Shown here one piece after another: positions 49,311-62,839 of a stretch of DNA of 64,000 bases. The stretch's first letter is position 1. The number at the start of each line of letters is the position of its first letter. The DNA comes from Synchiropus splendidus. Lineage: Eukaryota; Chordata; Actinopteri; Syngnathiformes; Callionymidae. Below the pieces are notes generated by a model. It was not told where the DNA came from. It did no database searches and saw only the letters and a program-made list of their open reading frames with translations. The stretch lies in the NCBI RefSeq assembly GCF_027744825.2, contig NC_071349.1, positions 3,224,001 through 3,288,000 of the forward strand. The letters run 5' to 3'. The position numbers were made by a program, and so were the translations under genes.

Positions 49311-50924
49311 TGTGCAACTACTAGAAAGACCCTTTCTGCTATAGTGGAAGGTGAAAATTTCATGTTCTGAAGCTTTCCTGCAAAGTTATTGCACAATGCG
49401 TAAAACGCGTTTTCAGCCTCATATAAGGTCGATTCCGCAACGGCAAACATAAAAATGTTGATAACTTTGGAAAAACACATCAGATAGCATAGATTTGATG
49501 TGCAACTACTAGAAAGACCCTTTCTGCTATATTGGGAAGTGAAAATTTCATTTTCTGAAGCTTCCCTGCAAAGTTATGGCACAATGCAGAAAACGCGTTT
49601 TCAGCCTGAGATAAGGTGGGTTCCGGAAAGCCAAACATAAAAATGTTGATAACTTTCGAAAAACATTTCAGACAACTTAGATTTTATGTGCAATTACTAG
49701 AAAGACCCTTTCTGCTATAGTGGGAGGTGAAAATTTCATGTTCTGAAGATTCCCTGCAAAGTTATGGCACAATGCAGAAAACGCGTTTTCAGCCTGAGAT
49801 AAGGTCGATTCCGGAACGCCAAACATAAGTATGTTGATAACTTTGGAAAAACACTTCAGACAGCTTAGATTTGATATGCAACTACTAGAAAGACCCTTTC
49901 TGCTATAGTGGAAGGTGAAAATTTCATGTTCTGAACCTTCCCTCCAAAGTTATGGCACAATGCAGAAAACACGTTTTCAGCCTGAGATAAGGTCGATTCC
50001 GGAACGCCAAACATAAGTATGTTGATAACTTTGGAAAAACACTTCAGACAGCTTAGATTTGATGTGCAACTACTAGAAAGACCCTTTCTGCTATAGTGGA
50101 AGGTGAAAATTTCATGTTCTGAAGCTTCCCTGCAAAGTTATTGCACAATGCGTAAAACGCGTTTTCAGCCTGGGATAAGGTCGATTCCGGAACGACAAAC
50201 GTAAAAATGTTGATAACTTTGGAAAGACACATCAGACAGCTTAGAATTGATGAGCAACAACTAGAAAGACCCTATCTGCTATATTGGGAGGTCAAAATTT
50301 CATGTTCTGAAGCTTCCCTGCAAAGTTATGGGACAATGCAGAAAACGATTTTTCATCCTGAGATAAGGTCGATTCCGGAACACCAAACATAAAAATGTTG
50401 ATAACTTTCGAAAAACACTTCAGACAGCTTAGATTTGATGTGCAACGACTAGAAAGACCCTTTCCACTGTAGTGGGAGTTGAAAATTTCATGTTCTGAAG
50501 ATTCCCTGCAAGGTTATGGTACCATGCAGAAAACGCATTTTCAGCCTGAGATAAGGTCGATTCAGGAACGCCAAATTTAAAAATGTTGAAAACTTTCGAA
50601 AAACTCTTCAGACAGCTTAGATTTGATGTGCAAGTAGGAGAAAGACCCTTTCTGCTTTAGTGGGAATTGAAAATTTCATGTTCTGAAGCTTTCCTGCAAA
50701 GTTATGGCACAATGCGTAAAACGCGTTTTCAGCCTGAAATAAGGTTGATTCCGGAACGCCAAACATGAAAATGTTGATAACTTTGGAAAAACACTTCAGA
50801 CAGCTTAGATTTGATGTGCAACTACTAGAAAGACCCTTTCTGCTATAGTGGGGTATGAAAATTTCATGTTCTGAAGCTTCCCTGCAAAGTTTTGGCACAA
50901 TGCAGAAAACGCGTGTTCAGCTTG
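49311..50924. repeat. Ordinary satellite units
   Basis: Eight to nine monomers. Two neighbouring units near 49.83 and 50.02 kb share ACATAAGTATGTTGATAAC and TATAGTGGAAGGTG at 188-bp spacing. A diverged unit near 50.45 kb has TTTCCACTGTAGTGGG and GGTACCATGCAG. No gene is seen. Confidence 0.75.
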
Positions 50925-52920
50925 AGATAAGGTGGTTTCCGGAACGCCAAATATAAAAATGTTGATAACTTTGGAAAAACATTTCAGACAGCTTAGATTT
51001 GATGAGCAACTTCTAGAAAGACCCTTTTTGCTATAGTGGGAGGTGAAAATTTCATGTTCTGAAGCTTCCCTGAAAAGTTATGTCACAATGTAGAAAACGC
51101 GTTTTCAGCTTGAGATAAGGTGGGTTCCGGAACGCCAAACATAAAAAGGGTGATAACTTTGGAAAAACACTTCAGACAGCTTAGATTTGATGTGCAACTA
51201 CTAGAAAGACCCTATCTGCTATAGTGGCAGGTGAACATTTCATGTTCGGAAGCTTCCTTGAGAAGTTATGGCACAATGCAGAAAACGTGTTTTCGGCCAG
51301 AGATAAGGTCGATTCAGGAACACCAAACATAAAAATGTTTATAACTTTGGAAATACACTTCACACAGCTTAGATTTGATGTGTAACTACTAGAAAGACCC
51401 TTTCTGCTATAGTGGGAGGTGAAAATATCATGTTCTAAACCTTCCCTGCAAAGTTATGGCACAATGCAGAAAACGCGTTTTCAGCCTGAGATAAGGTCGA
51501 TTCCGGAACGCCAAACATAAGTATGTTGATAACTTTGGAAAAACACTTCAGACAGCTTAGATTTGATGTGCAACTACTAGAAAGACCCTTTCTGCTATAG
51601 TGGGAGGTGAAAATTTCATGTTCTGAAGCTTCCCTGCAAAGTTATGGCACAATGCAGAAAACGTGTATTCAGCCTGAGATAAGGTGGGTACCAGAACGCC
51701 AAACATAAAAATGTTTATAACTTTGGAAATACACTTCACACAGCTTAGATTTGATGTGTAACTACTAGAAAGACCCTTTCTGCTATAGTGGGAGGTGAAA
51801 ATTTCATGTTGTGAAGCTTCCCTGCAAAGTTATGGCACAAGGCAGAAAACGCGTTTTCAGACTGAGATAAGGTGGGTTCCGGAACGCCAAACCAAAAAAT
51901 TTTGATAACTTTCGAAAAACACATCAGACAGCTTAGATTTGACGTGCAACTACTAGAAATACCATTTCTGCTATAGTGGGAGGTGTAAATTTCAAGTTCT
52001 GAAACTTCCCTGCAAAGTTAGGGCACAATGCAGAAAACGCGTATTCAGCCTGAGATAAGGTCGATTCCGGAATGCCAAACATAAAAATGTTTATAACTTT
52101 GGAAAAACACTTCAGACAGCTTAGATTTGATGTGCAATTACTAGAAAGACCCTTTCTGCTATAGTGGGATGTGAAAATGTCATATTCTGAAGCTTCCCTG
52201 CAAAGTTATATCACAATGCAGAAAACACGTTTTCAGCCAGAGATAAGGTGGTTTCCGGAACGCCAAATATAAAAATGTTGATAACTTTGGAAAAACATTT
52301 CAGACAGCTTAGATTTGATGAGCAACTTCTAGAAAGACCCTTTTTGCTATAGTGGGAGGTGAAAATTTCATGTTCTGAAGCTTCCCTGAAAAGTTATGGC
52401 ACAATGTAGAAAACGCGTTTTCAGCTTGAGATAAGGTGGGTTCCGGAACGCCAAACATAAAAAGGGTGATAACTTTGGAAAAACACTTCAGACAGCTTAG
52501 ATTTGATGTGCAACTACTAGAAAGACCCTATCTGCTATAGTGGCAGGTGAACATTTCATGTTCGGAAGCTTCCTTGAGAAGTTATGGCACAATGCAGAAA
52601 ACGTGTTTTCGGCCAGAGATAAGGTCGATTCAGGAACACCAAACATAAAAATGTTGAAAACTTTCGAAAAACACTTCAGACAGCTTAGATTTGATGTGCA
52701 ACTACGAGAAAGACCCTTTCTGCTACAGTGGGAAGTGAAAATATCATGTTCTAAACCTTCCCTGCAAAGTTATGGCACAATGCAGAAAACGCGTTTTCAG
52801 CCTGAGATAAGGTCGATTCCGGAACGCCAAACATAAGTATGTTGATAACTTTGGAAAAACACTTCAGACAGCTTAGATTTGATGTGCAACTACTAGAAAG
52901 ACCCTTTCTGCTATAGTGGG
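50925..52920. repeat. 7-monomer duplication, 1316-bp offset
   Basis: About 50925-51340 matches 52241-52656, and about 51415-51600 matches 52731-52916. Markers are GGTGGTTTCCGG, GCCAAATATAAAAATG, GATGAGCAACTTCTAG, ACATAAAAAGGGTGATAAC, CTATAGTGGCAGG, GTGTTTTCGGCCAGAG, CAGGAACACC, GAAAATATCATG with CTAAACCTTCCC, and ACATAAGTATGTTG. A short stretch near 51345-51410 is replaced by a unit found again near 51.7 kb, which looks like gene conversion. Confidence 0.88.
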
Positions 52921-55900
52921 ATGTTAAAATTTCATGTTCTTAAGCTTCCCTGCAAAGTTATGGCACAATGCGTTAAACGCGTTTTCAGCCTGAGATGAGG
53001 TTGATTTCAGAATGCCAAAGATAAAAATGTTGAGAACTTTGGAAAAACACTTCAGACAGCTAAGATTTGATGTGCAACTACTAGAAAGACCCATTCTGCT
53101 ATAGTGGGAGGTTAAAATTTCATGTTCTGAAGCTTCCCTGCAAAGTTATGGCACAATGCAGAAAACGCGTTTTCAGCCTGAGATAAGGTCGATTCCGAAA
53201 CGCCAAACATAATAATGTTGATATGTTTGGAAAAACACTTCAGACAGCTTAGATTTGATGTGCAACTACTAGAAAGACCCATTCTGCTATAGTGGGAGGT
53301 GAAAATTTCATGTTCTGAAGCTTCCCTGAGAAGTTTTGGCACAATGAAGAAAACGCGTTTTCAGCCTGAGATAAGGTGGGTACCAGAACGCCAAACGTAA
53401 TAATGTTGATAACTTTGGAAATACACTTCAGACAGCTTAGATTTGATGTGCAACTACTAGAAATACCCTTTCTGCTGTAGTGGGAGGAGAAAATTTCATG
53501 TTCTGAAGTCTCCCTGCAAAGTTATGGCACAATGCAGAAAACGCGTTTTCAGCCTGAGATTAGGTGGGTTCCAGAACGCCAAACATAAAAATGTTGATAA
53601 CCTTGGAAAAAAACTTCAGACAGCTTAGATTTGATGTGCAACTACTAGAAAGACCCTTTCGGCTATTGTGGGAGGTGAAAATTTTATGTCCTGAAGATTC
53701 CCTGCAAAGTTATAGCACAATGCAGAAAACGCGTGTTCAGCCTGAGATAAGGTGGGTTCCGGAACGCCAAATATAAGAATGTTGATAACTTTGGAAAAAC
53801 ACTTCAGACAACTTAGATTTGATGTGCAACTACTAGAAATACCCTTTCTGCTGTAGTGGGAGGTGAAAATTTCATGTTCTGAAGCTTCCCTGCAAAGTTA
53901 TGGCACAATGCAGAAAACGTGTTTTCAGCCTGAGATAAGGTGGGTTCCAGAACGCCAAACATAAAAATGTTGATTACTTTGGAAAAACACTTCAGACAGC
54001 TTAGATTTGATGTGCAACTACTAGAAAGACCCTTTCTGCTATAGTGGGAGGTGAAATTTTCATGTTCTGAAGCTTCCCTGCAAAGTTATGGCACAATGCA
54101 GAAAACGCGTTTTCGGCCTGAGATAAGGTCGATTCAGGAACACCAAACATAAAAATGTTGAAAACTTTCGAAAAACACTTCAGACAGCTTAGATTTGATG
54201 TGCAACTACTAGAAAGACCTTTTCTGCTATAGTGGGAGGTGAAAATTTCATGTTCTTAAGCTTCCCTGCAAAGTTATGGCAAAATATGTAAAACGCGTTT
54301 TCAGACTGAGATAAGGTGGGTTCCGGAACGCCAAACATAAAAATGTTGACAACTTTAGAAAAACACGTCAAGACAGCTTAGATTTGATGTGCAACTACTA
54401 GAATGACCTTTTCTGCTATAATGGGAGGTTAAAATTTCATGTTCTGAAGCTTCCCTGCAAAGTTATGGCACAATGCAGAAAACGCGTTTTCGGCCTGAGA
54501 TAAGGTCGATTCAGGAACACCAAACATAAAAATGTTGATAACTGTGGAAAAACACTTTCGACAGCTTAGATTTGATGTGCAACTACTAGAAAGACCCTTT
54601 CTGCTATAGTGGGAGGTTAAAATTTCATTTTCTGAAGCTTCCCTGCAAAGTTATGGCACAATGCGTTAAACGCTTTTTCAGCCTGAGATGAGGTTGATTT
54701 CAGAACGCCAAACATAAAAATGTTGAGAACTTTAGAAAAACACTTCAGACAGCTAAGATTTGATGTGCAACTACTAGAAAGACCCATTCTGCTATAGTGG
54801 GAGGTTAAAATTTCATGTTCTGAAGCTTCCCTGCAAAGTTATGGCACAATGCAGAAAACGCGTTTTCAGCCTGAGATAAGGTCGATTCCGGAACGCCAAA
54901 CAGAAAAATGTTGATAACTTTGGAAAAACACTTCAGACAGCTTAGATTTGATGTGCATCTACTAGAAAGACCCTTTCTGCTATAGTGGGAGGTGAAATTT
55001 TCATGTTCTGAAGCTTCCCTGCAAAGTTATGGCACAATGCAGAAAACGCGTTTTCGGCCAGAGATAAGGTCGATTCAGGAACACCAAACATAAAAATGTT
55101 GAAAACTTTCGAAAAACACTTCACACAGCTTAGATTTGATGTGCATCTAAGAGAAAGACCCTTTCTGCTCTAGTGGGAGGTGAAAATTTCATGTTCTGAA
55201 GCTTCCCTGCAAAGTTATGGGACAATGCAGAAAACGATTTTTCATCCTGAGATAAGGTCGATTCCGGAACGCCAATCATAAAAATGTTGATAACTTTCGA
55301 AAAACACTTCAGACAGCTTAGTTTGTTGTGCAACTACTAGAAATATCCTTTCTGCTCTAGTGGGAGGTGAAAATTTCATGTTCTAAAGCTTCCCTGCAAA
55401 GTTATGGCACAATGCAGAAAACGCGTTTTAAGCGTGAGATAAGGTGAGTTCCGGAACGCCAAACATAAAAATGTTGATAACTTTGGAAAAACACATCAGA
55501 CAGCTTAGATTTGATGTGCAACTACTGGAAAGACCCTTTCTGCTATAGTGGGAGGTGAAAATTTCATGTTCTGAAGCTGCCCTGCAAAGTTATGCCACAA
55601 TGCAGGAAACGCGTTTTCAGCCTGAGATAAGGTCGATTCCGAAACGCCAAACATAAGAATGTTGATAACTTTGGAAAAACACTTCAGACAACTTAGATTT
55701 GATGTGCAACTACTAGAAATACCCTTTCTGCTATAGTGGGATGTTAAAATTTCATGTTCTGAAGCTTCCCTCAAAGTTATGGCAAAATATGTAAAACGCG
55801 TTTTCAGGCTGAAATAAGGTGGGTTCCGGAACGCCAAACATAAGAATGTTGATAACTTTGGAAAAACACTTCACACAACTTAGATTTGATGTGCAACTAC

Positions 55901-56640
55901 TAGAAATACCCTTTCTGCTATAGTGGGAGGAGAAAATTTCATGTTCTGAAGTCTCCCTGCAAAGTTATGGCACAATGCAGAAAACGCGTTTTCAGCCTGA
56001 GATAAGGTGGGTTCCAGAACGCCAAACATAAAAATGTTGATAACTTTGGAAAAACACTTCAGACAGCTTAGATTTGATGTGCAACTACTAGAAAGACTCT
56101 ATCTGCAATAGTGGGAGGCGAACATTTCATGTTCTGAAGCTTCCCTGCAAAGTTATGGCACAATGCGTAAAACGCGTTTTCAGCCTGAGATAAGGTTGAT
56201 TCCGGAACGCCAAACATAAGAATGTTGATAACTTTGGAAAAACACTTCAGACAGCTTAGATTTGATGTGCAACTACTAGAAAGACCATTTCTGCTATAGT
56301 GGGATGTTAAAATTTCATGTTCTGAAGCTTCCCTGCAAAGTTATGGCACAATGCGTAAAACGCGTTTTCAGCCTGACATAAGGTCGATTCCGGAATGCCA
56401 AACAAAAAAATGTTGATAACTTTGGAAAAACACTTCAAACAGCTTAGATTTGATGTGCAACTACTAGAAAGACACTTTCTGCTATAGTGGGAAGTGAAAA
56501 TTTCATGTTCTGAAGCTTCCCTGCAAAGTTATGGCACAATGCAGAAAACGCGTTTTCAGCCTGAGATAAGGTGGGTTCCAGAACGCCAAACATAAAAATG
56601 TTGATAACTTTGGAAAAACACTTCAGACAGCTTAGATTTG
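52920..56640. repeat. Satellite block with a 9-monomer (1693-bp) duplication
   Basis: About 52920-53190 matches 54613-54880 (GCGTTAAACGC, GATGAGGTTGATTTCAG, TTGAGAACTTT, GACAGCTAAG). The extra base comes from ACACGTCAAGACAGC near 54363. TTTTCGGCC with GATTCAGGAACACC occurs at about 54115, 54490 and 55055; the first and last are 941 bp apart (5 units plus that base). GAAGTCTCCCTGC occurs near 53505 and 55950. No gene is present. Confidence 0.82.
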
Positions 56641-59344
56641 ATGTGCAACTCCTCGAAAGACCCTATCTGCTATAGTGGGAGGTGAACATTTCATGTTCTG
56701 AAGCATCCCTGCAAAGTTATGCAACAATGCAGGAAACGCGTTTTCAGCCTGAGATAAGGTCGATTCCGGAACGCCAAACATAAAAATATTGATAACTTTG
56801 GAAAAACACTTCAGACAGCTTAGATTTGATGTGCAACTACGAGAAAGACCCTTTCTGCTATAGTGGGAGGTGAAAATTTCAAGTTCTGAAGCTTCGCTGC
56901 AAAGTTATGACACAATGCGTAAAACTCGTTTTCAGCCTGAGATGAGGTTGATTTCAGAACGCCAAACATAAAAATGTTGATAACTTTGGAAAAACACTTC
57001 AGACAGCTTAGATTTGATGCGCAACTACTAGAAAGACCCTTTCTGCTTTAGTGGGAGGTAAAAATTTCATGTTCTGAAGCTTTCCTGCAAAGTTATGGCA
57101 AATTGTGTAACATGCATTTTCAGCCTGAGATTAGGTGGGTTCCAGAACGCCAAACATAAAAATGTTGATAACTTTGGAAAAACACTTCAGACAGCTTAGA
57201 TTTGATGTGCAACTACTAGAGAGACCCTTTCTGCTATAGTGGGATTTGAAAATTTCATGTTCAGAAGCTTCCCTGCAAAGTTATGGCAGAATGCGTAAAA
57301 CTCGTTTTCAGCCTGAGATGAGGTTGATTTCAGAACGCCAAACATAAAAATGTTGATAACTTTCGAAAAACACTTCAAACAGCTTAGATTTGATGTGTAA
57401 CTACTAGAAAGACCCTTTCTGCTATAGTGGGAGGTGAAAATTTCATGTTCTGAAGTTTCCCTGTAAAGTTGTGGCACAATGCAGAAAACGCGTTTTCAGC
57501 CAGAGATAAGGTCGATTCTGGAATGCCAAACATAAAAATGTTGATAACTTTCGAAAAACACTTCAGACAGCTTAGATTTGACGTGCAACTACTAGAAAGA
57601 CCCTTTCTGCTGTAGTGGGAGTTGAAAATTTCATGTTCTGAAGCTTCCCTGCAAAGTTATGGCACAATGCAGAAAACGTGTTTTCAGCCTGAGATAAGGT
57701 CGATTCAGGAACGCCAAATATAAAAATGTTGAAAACTATCGAAAAACACTTCAGACAGCTTAGATTTGATGTGCAACTACTAGAAAGACCCTTTCTGCTA
57801 TAGTGGGAGGTTAAAATTTCATGTTCTGAAGCTTCCCTGAAAAGTTATGGCACAATGCACAAAAACACTTTTCAGCCTGAGATAAGGTGGGATCCGGAAC
57901 GCCAAACATAAAATTGTTGATAACTTTGGAAAAACACTTCAGACAGCTTAGATTTGATGTGCAACTACTAGAGAGACCCTTTCTGCTAAAGTGGGAGGTG
58001 AACATTTCATGTTCTGAAGCTTCCCTGCAAAGTTATGGCACAATGCAGAAAACGCGTTTTCAGCCTGAGATAAGGTTGATTCCGGAACGCCAAAGATAAA
58101 AATGTTGATAACTTTGGAAAAACACTTCAAACAGCTTAAATTTGATGTACAACTACTAGAAAGACCCTTTCTGCTATAGTGGGATTTGAAAATTTCATGT
58201 TCAGAAGCTTCCCTGCAAAGTTATGGCAGAATGCGTAAATCGCGTTATCAGCCTGAGATAAGGTCGATTCCGGAACGCCAAACATAAAAATGTTGATAAC
58301 TTTCGAAAAACACTTCAAACAGCTTAGATTCGATGAGCAACTACTAGAAAGACCCTTTCTACTATAGCGGCAGGTAGAAATTTCATGTTCTGAGGCTTCC
58401 CTGCAAAGTTATGGCACAATCCAAAAAACAGGTTTTCAGATTGAGATAAGGTGGGGTCCAGAACGCCAAACATAAAAATGTTGATAACTTTGGAAAAACA
58501 TTTCAGACAGCTTAGATTTGATCTGCAACTACTAGAAAGACCCTTTCTGCTATAGTGGGAGGAGAAAATTTCATGTTCTGAAGTCTCCCTGCAAAGTTAC
58601 GGCACAATGCAGAAAACGCGTTTTCAGCCTGAGATAAGGTCGATTCTGGAACGCCAAACATAAAAATGTTGATAAGTTTGGAAAAACACTTCAGACAGCT
58701 TAGATTTGATGTGCAACTACTAGAAAGAACCTTTCTGCTATAGTTGGACGTGAAAATTTCATGTTCTGAAGTTTCCCTGCAAAGTTATGGCACAATGCAG
58801 AAAACACGTTTTCAGTCTGAGATAAGGTTGATTCCGGAACGCCAAACATAAGAATGTTGATAACTTTGGAAAAACACTTCAGACAGCTTAGATTTGATGT
58901 GCAACTACTAGAAAGACCCTTTCTGCTATAGTGGGATGTTAAAATTTCATGTTCTGAAGCTTCCCTGCAAAGTTATGGCAAAATATGTAAAACGCATTTT
59001 CAGCCTGAGATAAGGTTGTTTCTGGAACGCCAAACATAAGCTTCCCTGCAAAGTTATGGCACAATGCAGAAAACGCGTCTTCAGCCTGCGATAAGGTGGG
59101 TTCCAGAACGCCAAACATAAAAATGTTGATAACTTTGGAAAAACACTTCAGACAGCTTAGATTTGATGTGCAACTCCTCGAAAGACCCTATCTGCTATAG
59201 TGGGAGGCGAACATTTCATGTTCTGAAGCATCCCTGCAAAGTTATGCAACAATCCAGGAAACGCGTTTTCAGCCTGAGATAAGGTCGATTCCAGAACGCC
59301 AAACATAAAAATATTGATAACTTTGGAAAAACACTTTAGACAGC
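56640..59344. repeat. Satellite block with displaced copies around a deletion
   Basis: CAACTCCTCGAAAGACCC with CTATCTGC, GAAGCATCCC and TTATGCAACAAT at 56651 recurs at 59176. The offset of 2525 bp is 14 x 188 minus 107, matching the deletion at 59039. GGGATTTGAAAATTTC with GTTCAGAAGC and GGCAGAATGCG at 57241 recurs at 58181 (940 bp, 5 units). Confidence 0.83.
59038..59041. other. 81-bp monomer remnant (107-bp deletion junction)
   Basis: CCAAACATAAG runs directly into CTTCCCTGCAAAG at 59040-59041. The CAAACAT landmarks are 81 bp apart (59031 and 59112) instead of 188. Consensus from about 121 to 188 and 1 to 40 is missing. The junction falls on a shared AAG, suggesting slippage or end joining with a few bases of homology. 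Confidence 0.9.
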
Positions 59345-60622
59345 TTAGATTTGATGTGAAACTACTAGAAAGACCCTTTCTGCTATAGTGGGATTTGAAA
59401 ATTTCATGTTCAGAAGCTTCCCTGCAAAGTTATGGGACAATGCGTAAAACGCATTTTCAGCCTGAGATAAGGTCGATTCCGGAACGCCAAATATTAAAAT
59501 GTGGATAACTTTGGAAAAACACTTCAGACAGCTTAGATTTGATGTACAACTACTAGAAAGACCTTTTCTGCTATAGCGCAAGTTTAAAATTTCATGTTTT
59601 GAAGCTTCCTTTCAAAGTTATGGCACAATGCAGAAAACGCGTTTTCAGCCTGAGATAAGGTCGATTCCGGTACACCAAACATAAAAATGTTGATAACTTT
59701 GGAAAAACACTTCAGACAGCTTAGCTTTGATGTGCAACTACTAGAAAGTCCCTTTCTGCTATAGTGGGAGATGAAAATTCGATGTTCTGAAGCTTCCCTG
59801 CAAATTTATGGAACAATGCGTTAAACGCATTTCAGCCTGAGATAAGGTTGATTCAGGAACGCCAAACATAAAAAAGTTGATAACTTTTGAAATACACTAC
59901 AGACAGCTTAGATTTGATGTGCAACTACTAGAAAGACACTTTCTGCTATAGTGGGAGGTGAAAATTTCATGTTCTGAAGCTTCCCTGCAAAGTTATGGCA
60001 CAATGCAGAAAACGCGTTTTCAGCCTGAGATAAGGTGGGTTCCAGAACGCCAAACATAAAAATGTTGATAACTTTGGAAGAACATTTCAGACAGCTTAGA
60101 TTTGATGTGCAACTACTAGAAAGACCCTGTCTGCCATTGTGGGAGGTGAAAATTTGATGTTCTGAAGCTTCCCTGCAAAGTTATGGCACCATGCGTAAAA
60201 CGCGTTTTCAGGCTGAGATAAGGTCGATTCTGGAACGCCAAACATAAAAGTGTTGATAACTTCGAAAAGACACTTAAGACAGCTTAGATTCGATGAGCAA
60301 CTACTAGAAAGACCCTTTCTACTATAGCGGCAGGTGGAAATTTCATGTTCTGAGGCTTCCCTGCAAAGTTATGGCACAATGCAAAAAACACGTTTTCAGA
60401 CTGAGATAAGGTGGGGTCCAGAACGCCAAACACAAAAATGTTGATAACTTTGGAAAAACATTTCAGACAGCTTAGATTTGATCTGCAACTACTTGAAAGA
60501 CCCTTTCTGCTTTGGTGGGAGTTGAAAATTCGATGTTCTGAAGCTTCCATGCAAAGTTATGGCACAATGCGTAAAACACATTTTCAGCCTGAGATAAGGT
60601 CGATTCCGGAACGCCAAATATG
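59345..60622. repeat. Terminal duplicated block, first copy
   Basis: From about 59460 this block matches 62840 onward at 3378-3383 bp (18 x 188 with small indels). Markers are AAATATTAAAATGTGG or AAACATTAAAATGTGG, GATGTACAACTAC, CTATAGCGCAAGTTTAAAA, CCGGTACACC, GCTTTGATGTGC, AAAGTCCCTTTC, AAAATTCGATG, GCAAATTTATGGAAC, TAACTTCGAAAAGAC, CACTTAAGACAGC, GATTCGATGAGCAAC and CTATAGCGGCAGG. GATTCGATGAGC is also at 58329. Confidence 0.9.
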
Positions 60623-62839
60623 AAAATGTTGATAATTTTGGAAAAACACTTCAGACAGCTTAGATTTGATGTGCAACTACTAGAAAGACCCTTTCTGCCA
60701 TTGTGGGAGGTGAAAATTTCATGTTCTGAAGCTTCCCTGCAAAGTTATGGAACAATGCGTTAAACACGTTTTCAGCCTGAGATAAGGTTGATTCAGGAAC
60801 GCCAAACATAAAAAATATGATAACTTTTGAAATACACTTCAGACAGCTTAGATTTGATGTGCAACTACTAGAAAGACCCTTTCTGCTTTAGTGGGATGTG
60901 AAAATGTAATGTTCTGAAGCTTTATGCAAAGTTATGGCACAATGCGTAAAACGCGTTTTCAGCCTGAGATAAGGTCGATTCCGGAACGCCAAACATAAAA
61001 ATGTTGATAACTTTGGAAAAACACTTCAGACAGCATAGATTTGATGTGCAACTAGTCGAAAGGCCCTTTCTACTATAGCGGTAGGTGAAAATTTCTTGTT
61101 CTGAGGCTTCCCTGCAAAGTTATGGCACAATGCAGAAAACACGTTTTCAGCCTGAGATAAGGTCGATTCAGGAACGCCAAACATAAAAAATATGATAACT
61201 TTTGAAATACACTTCAGACAGCTTAGATTTGATGTGCAACTACTAGAAAGACCCTTTCTGCTTTAGTGGGATGTGAAAATGTAATGTTCTGAAGCTTTAT
61301 GCAAAGTTATGGCACAATGCGTAAAACGCGTTTTCAGCCTGAGATAAGGTCGATTCCGGAACGCCAAACATAAAAATGTTGATAACTTTGGAAAAACACT
61401 TCAGACAGCTTAGAATTCACGTGAAACTACTAGAAAGACCCTTTCTGCAATAGAGGGAGGTGAAAATTTCATGTTCTGAAGCTTTATGCAAAGTTGTGGC
61501 ACAATGCGTAAAACGCGTTTTCAGCCTGAGATAAGGTCGATTCCGGAACGCCAAACATAAAAGTGTTGATAACTTTGGAAAAACACTTCAGACAGCTTAC
61601 ATTTGATTTGCAACTACTAGAAAGGCCCTTTCTACTATAGCGGTAGGTGAAAATTTCTTGTTCTGAGGCTTCCCTGCAAAGTTATGGCACAATGCAGAAA
61701 ACACGTTTTCAGACTGAGACAAGGTGGGTTCCAGAACGGCAAACATAAAAATGTTGATAACTTTGGAAAAACATTTCAGACAGCTTAGATTTGATCTGCA
61801 ACTACTCGAAAGACCCTTTCTGCTATAGTGGGAGGTGAAAATTTCATGTTCTGAAGCTTTATGCAAAGTTATGGCACAATGCGTAAAACGCGTTTTCAGC
61901 CTGAGATGAGGTCGATTCCGGAACGCCAAACATGAAAATGTTGATAACTTTGGAAAAACACATCAGACAGCTTAGATTTGATGTGCAACAACAAGACAGA
62001 CCCTTTCTGCAATAGTGGGAGGTTAAAATTTCATATTCTGAAGTTTCCTGCAAAGTTATGGCACAATGCGTAAAACGCGTTTTCAGCCTGAGATAAGGTC
62101 GATTCCGGAACGCCAAACATGAAAATGTTGTTAACTTTGGAAAAACACATCAGACAGCTTAGATTTGATGTGCAACAACAAGACAGACCCTTTCTGCAAT
62201 AGTGGAAGTTTAAAATTTCATGTTCTGAAGCTTCCTTGCAAAGTTATGGCACAATGCGGAAAACACGTTTTCAGCCTGAGATAAAGTCGATTCCGGAACG
62301 CCAAACATAAAAATGTTGATAACTTTGGAAAAACACTTCAGACAGCTTAGAATTCACGTGAAACTACTAGAAAGACCCTTTCTGCTATAGAGGGAGGTGA
62401 AAATTTCATGTTCTGAAGCATTATGCAAAGTTGTGGCACAATGCGTAAAACGCGTTTTCAGCCTGAGATAAGGTCGATTCCGGAACGCCAAACATAAAAG
62501 TTTTGATAACTTTGGAAAAACACTTCAGACAGCTTACATTTGATTTGCAACTACTAGAAAGACCCTTTCTGCCATTGTGGGAGGTGAAAATTTCATGTTC
62601 TGAAGCTTCACGGCAAAGTTATGGAACAATGCGTAAAACACGTTTTCAGGCTGAGATAAGATGGGTTTCGGAACGCCAAGCATAAAAATGTTGATAAGTT
62701 TGGAAAAACACTTCAGACAGCTTAGCTTTAATGTGCAACTACTAGAAAGACCGTTTCTGCTATTGTGGGAGGTGAAAATTTGATGTTCTGAATCTTCCCA
62801 GCAAAGTTATGGCACCATGCGTAAAACACGTTTTCAGCC
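60623..62839. repeat. Satellite spacer with a dimer and a 5-monomer duplication
   Basis: AAAAAATATGATAACTTTTG with GTAATGTTC and GAAGCTTTATGC at 60811 recurs at 61186 (375 bp, 2 units minus one base). TAGAATTCACGTGAAAC at 61411 recurs at 62348 (937 bp, 5 units minus 3). AACATGAAAATGTTG with CAACAACAAGACAG occurs at 61931 and 62118 (187 bp). The GAAGCTTTATGC form has lost one base and marks units at about 60.9, 61.3, 61.5 and 61.9 kb. Confidence 0.85.
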
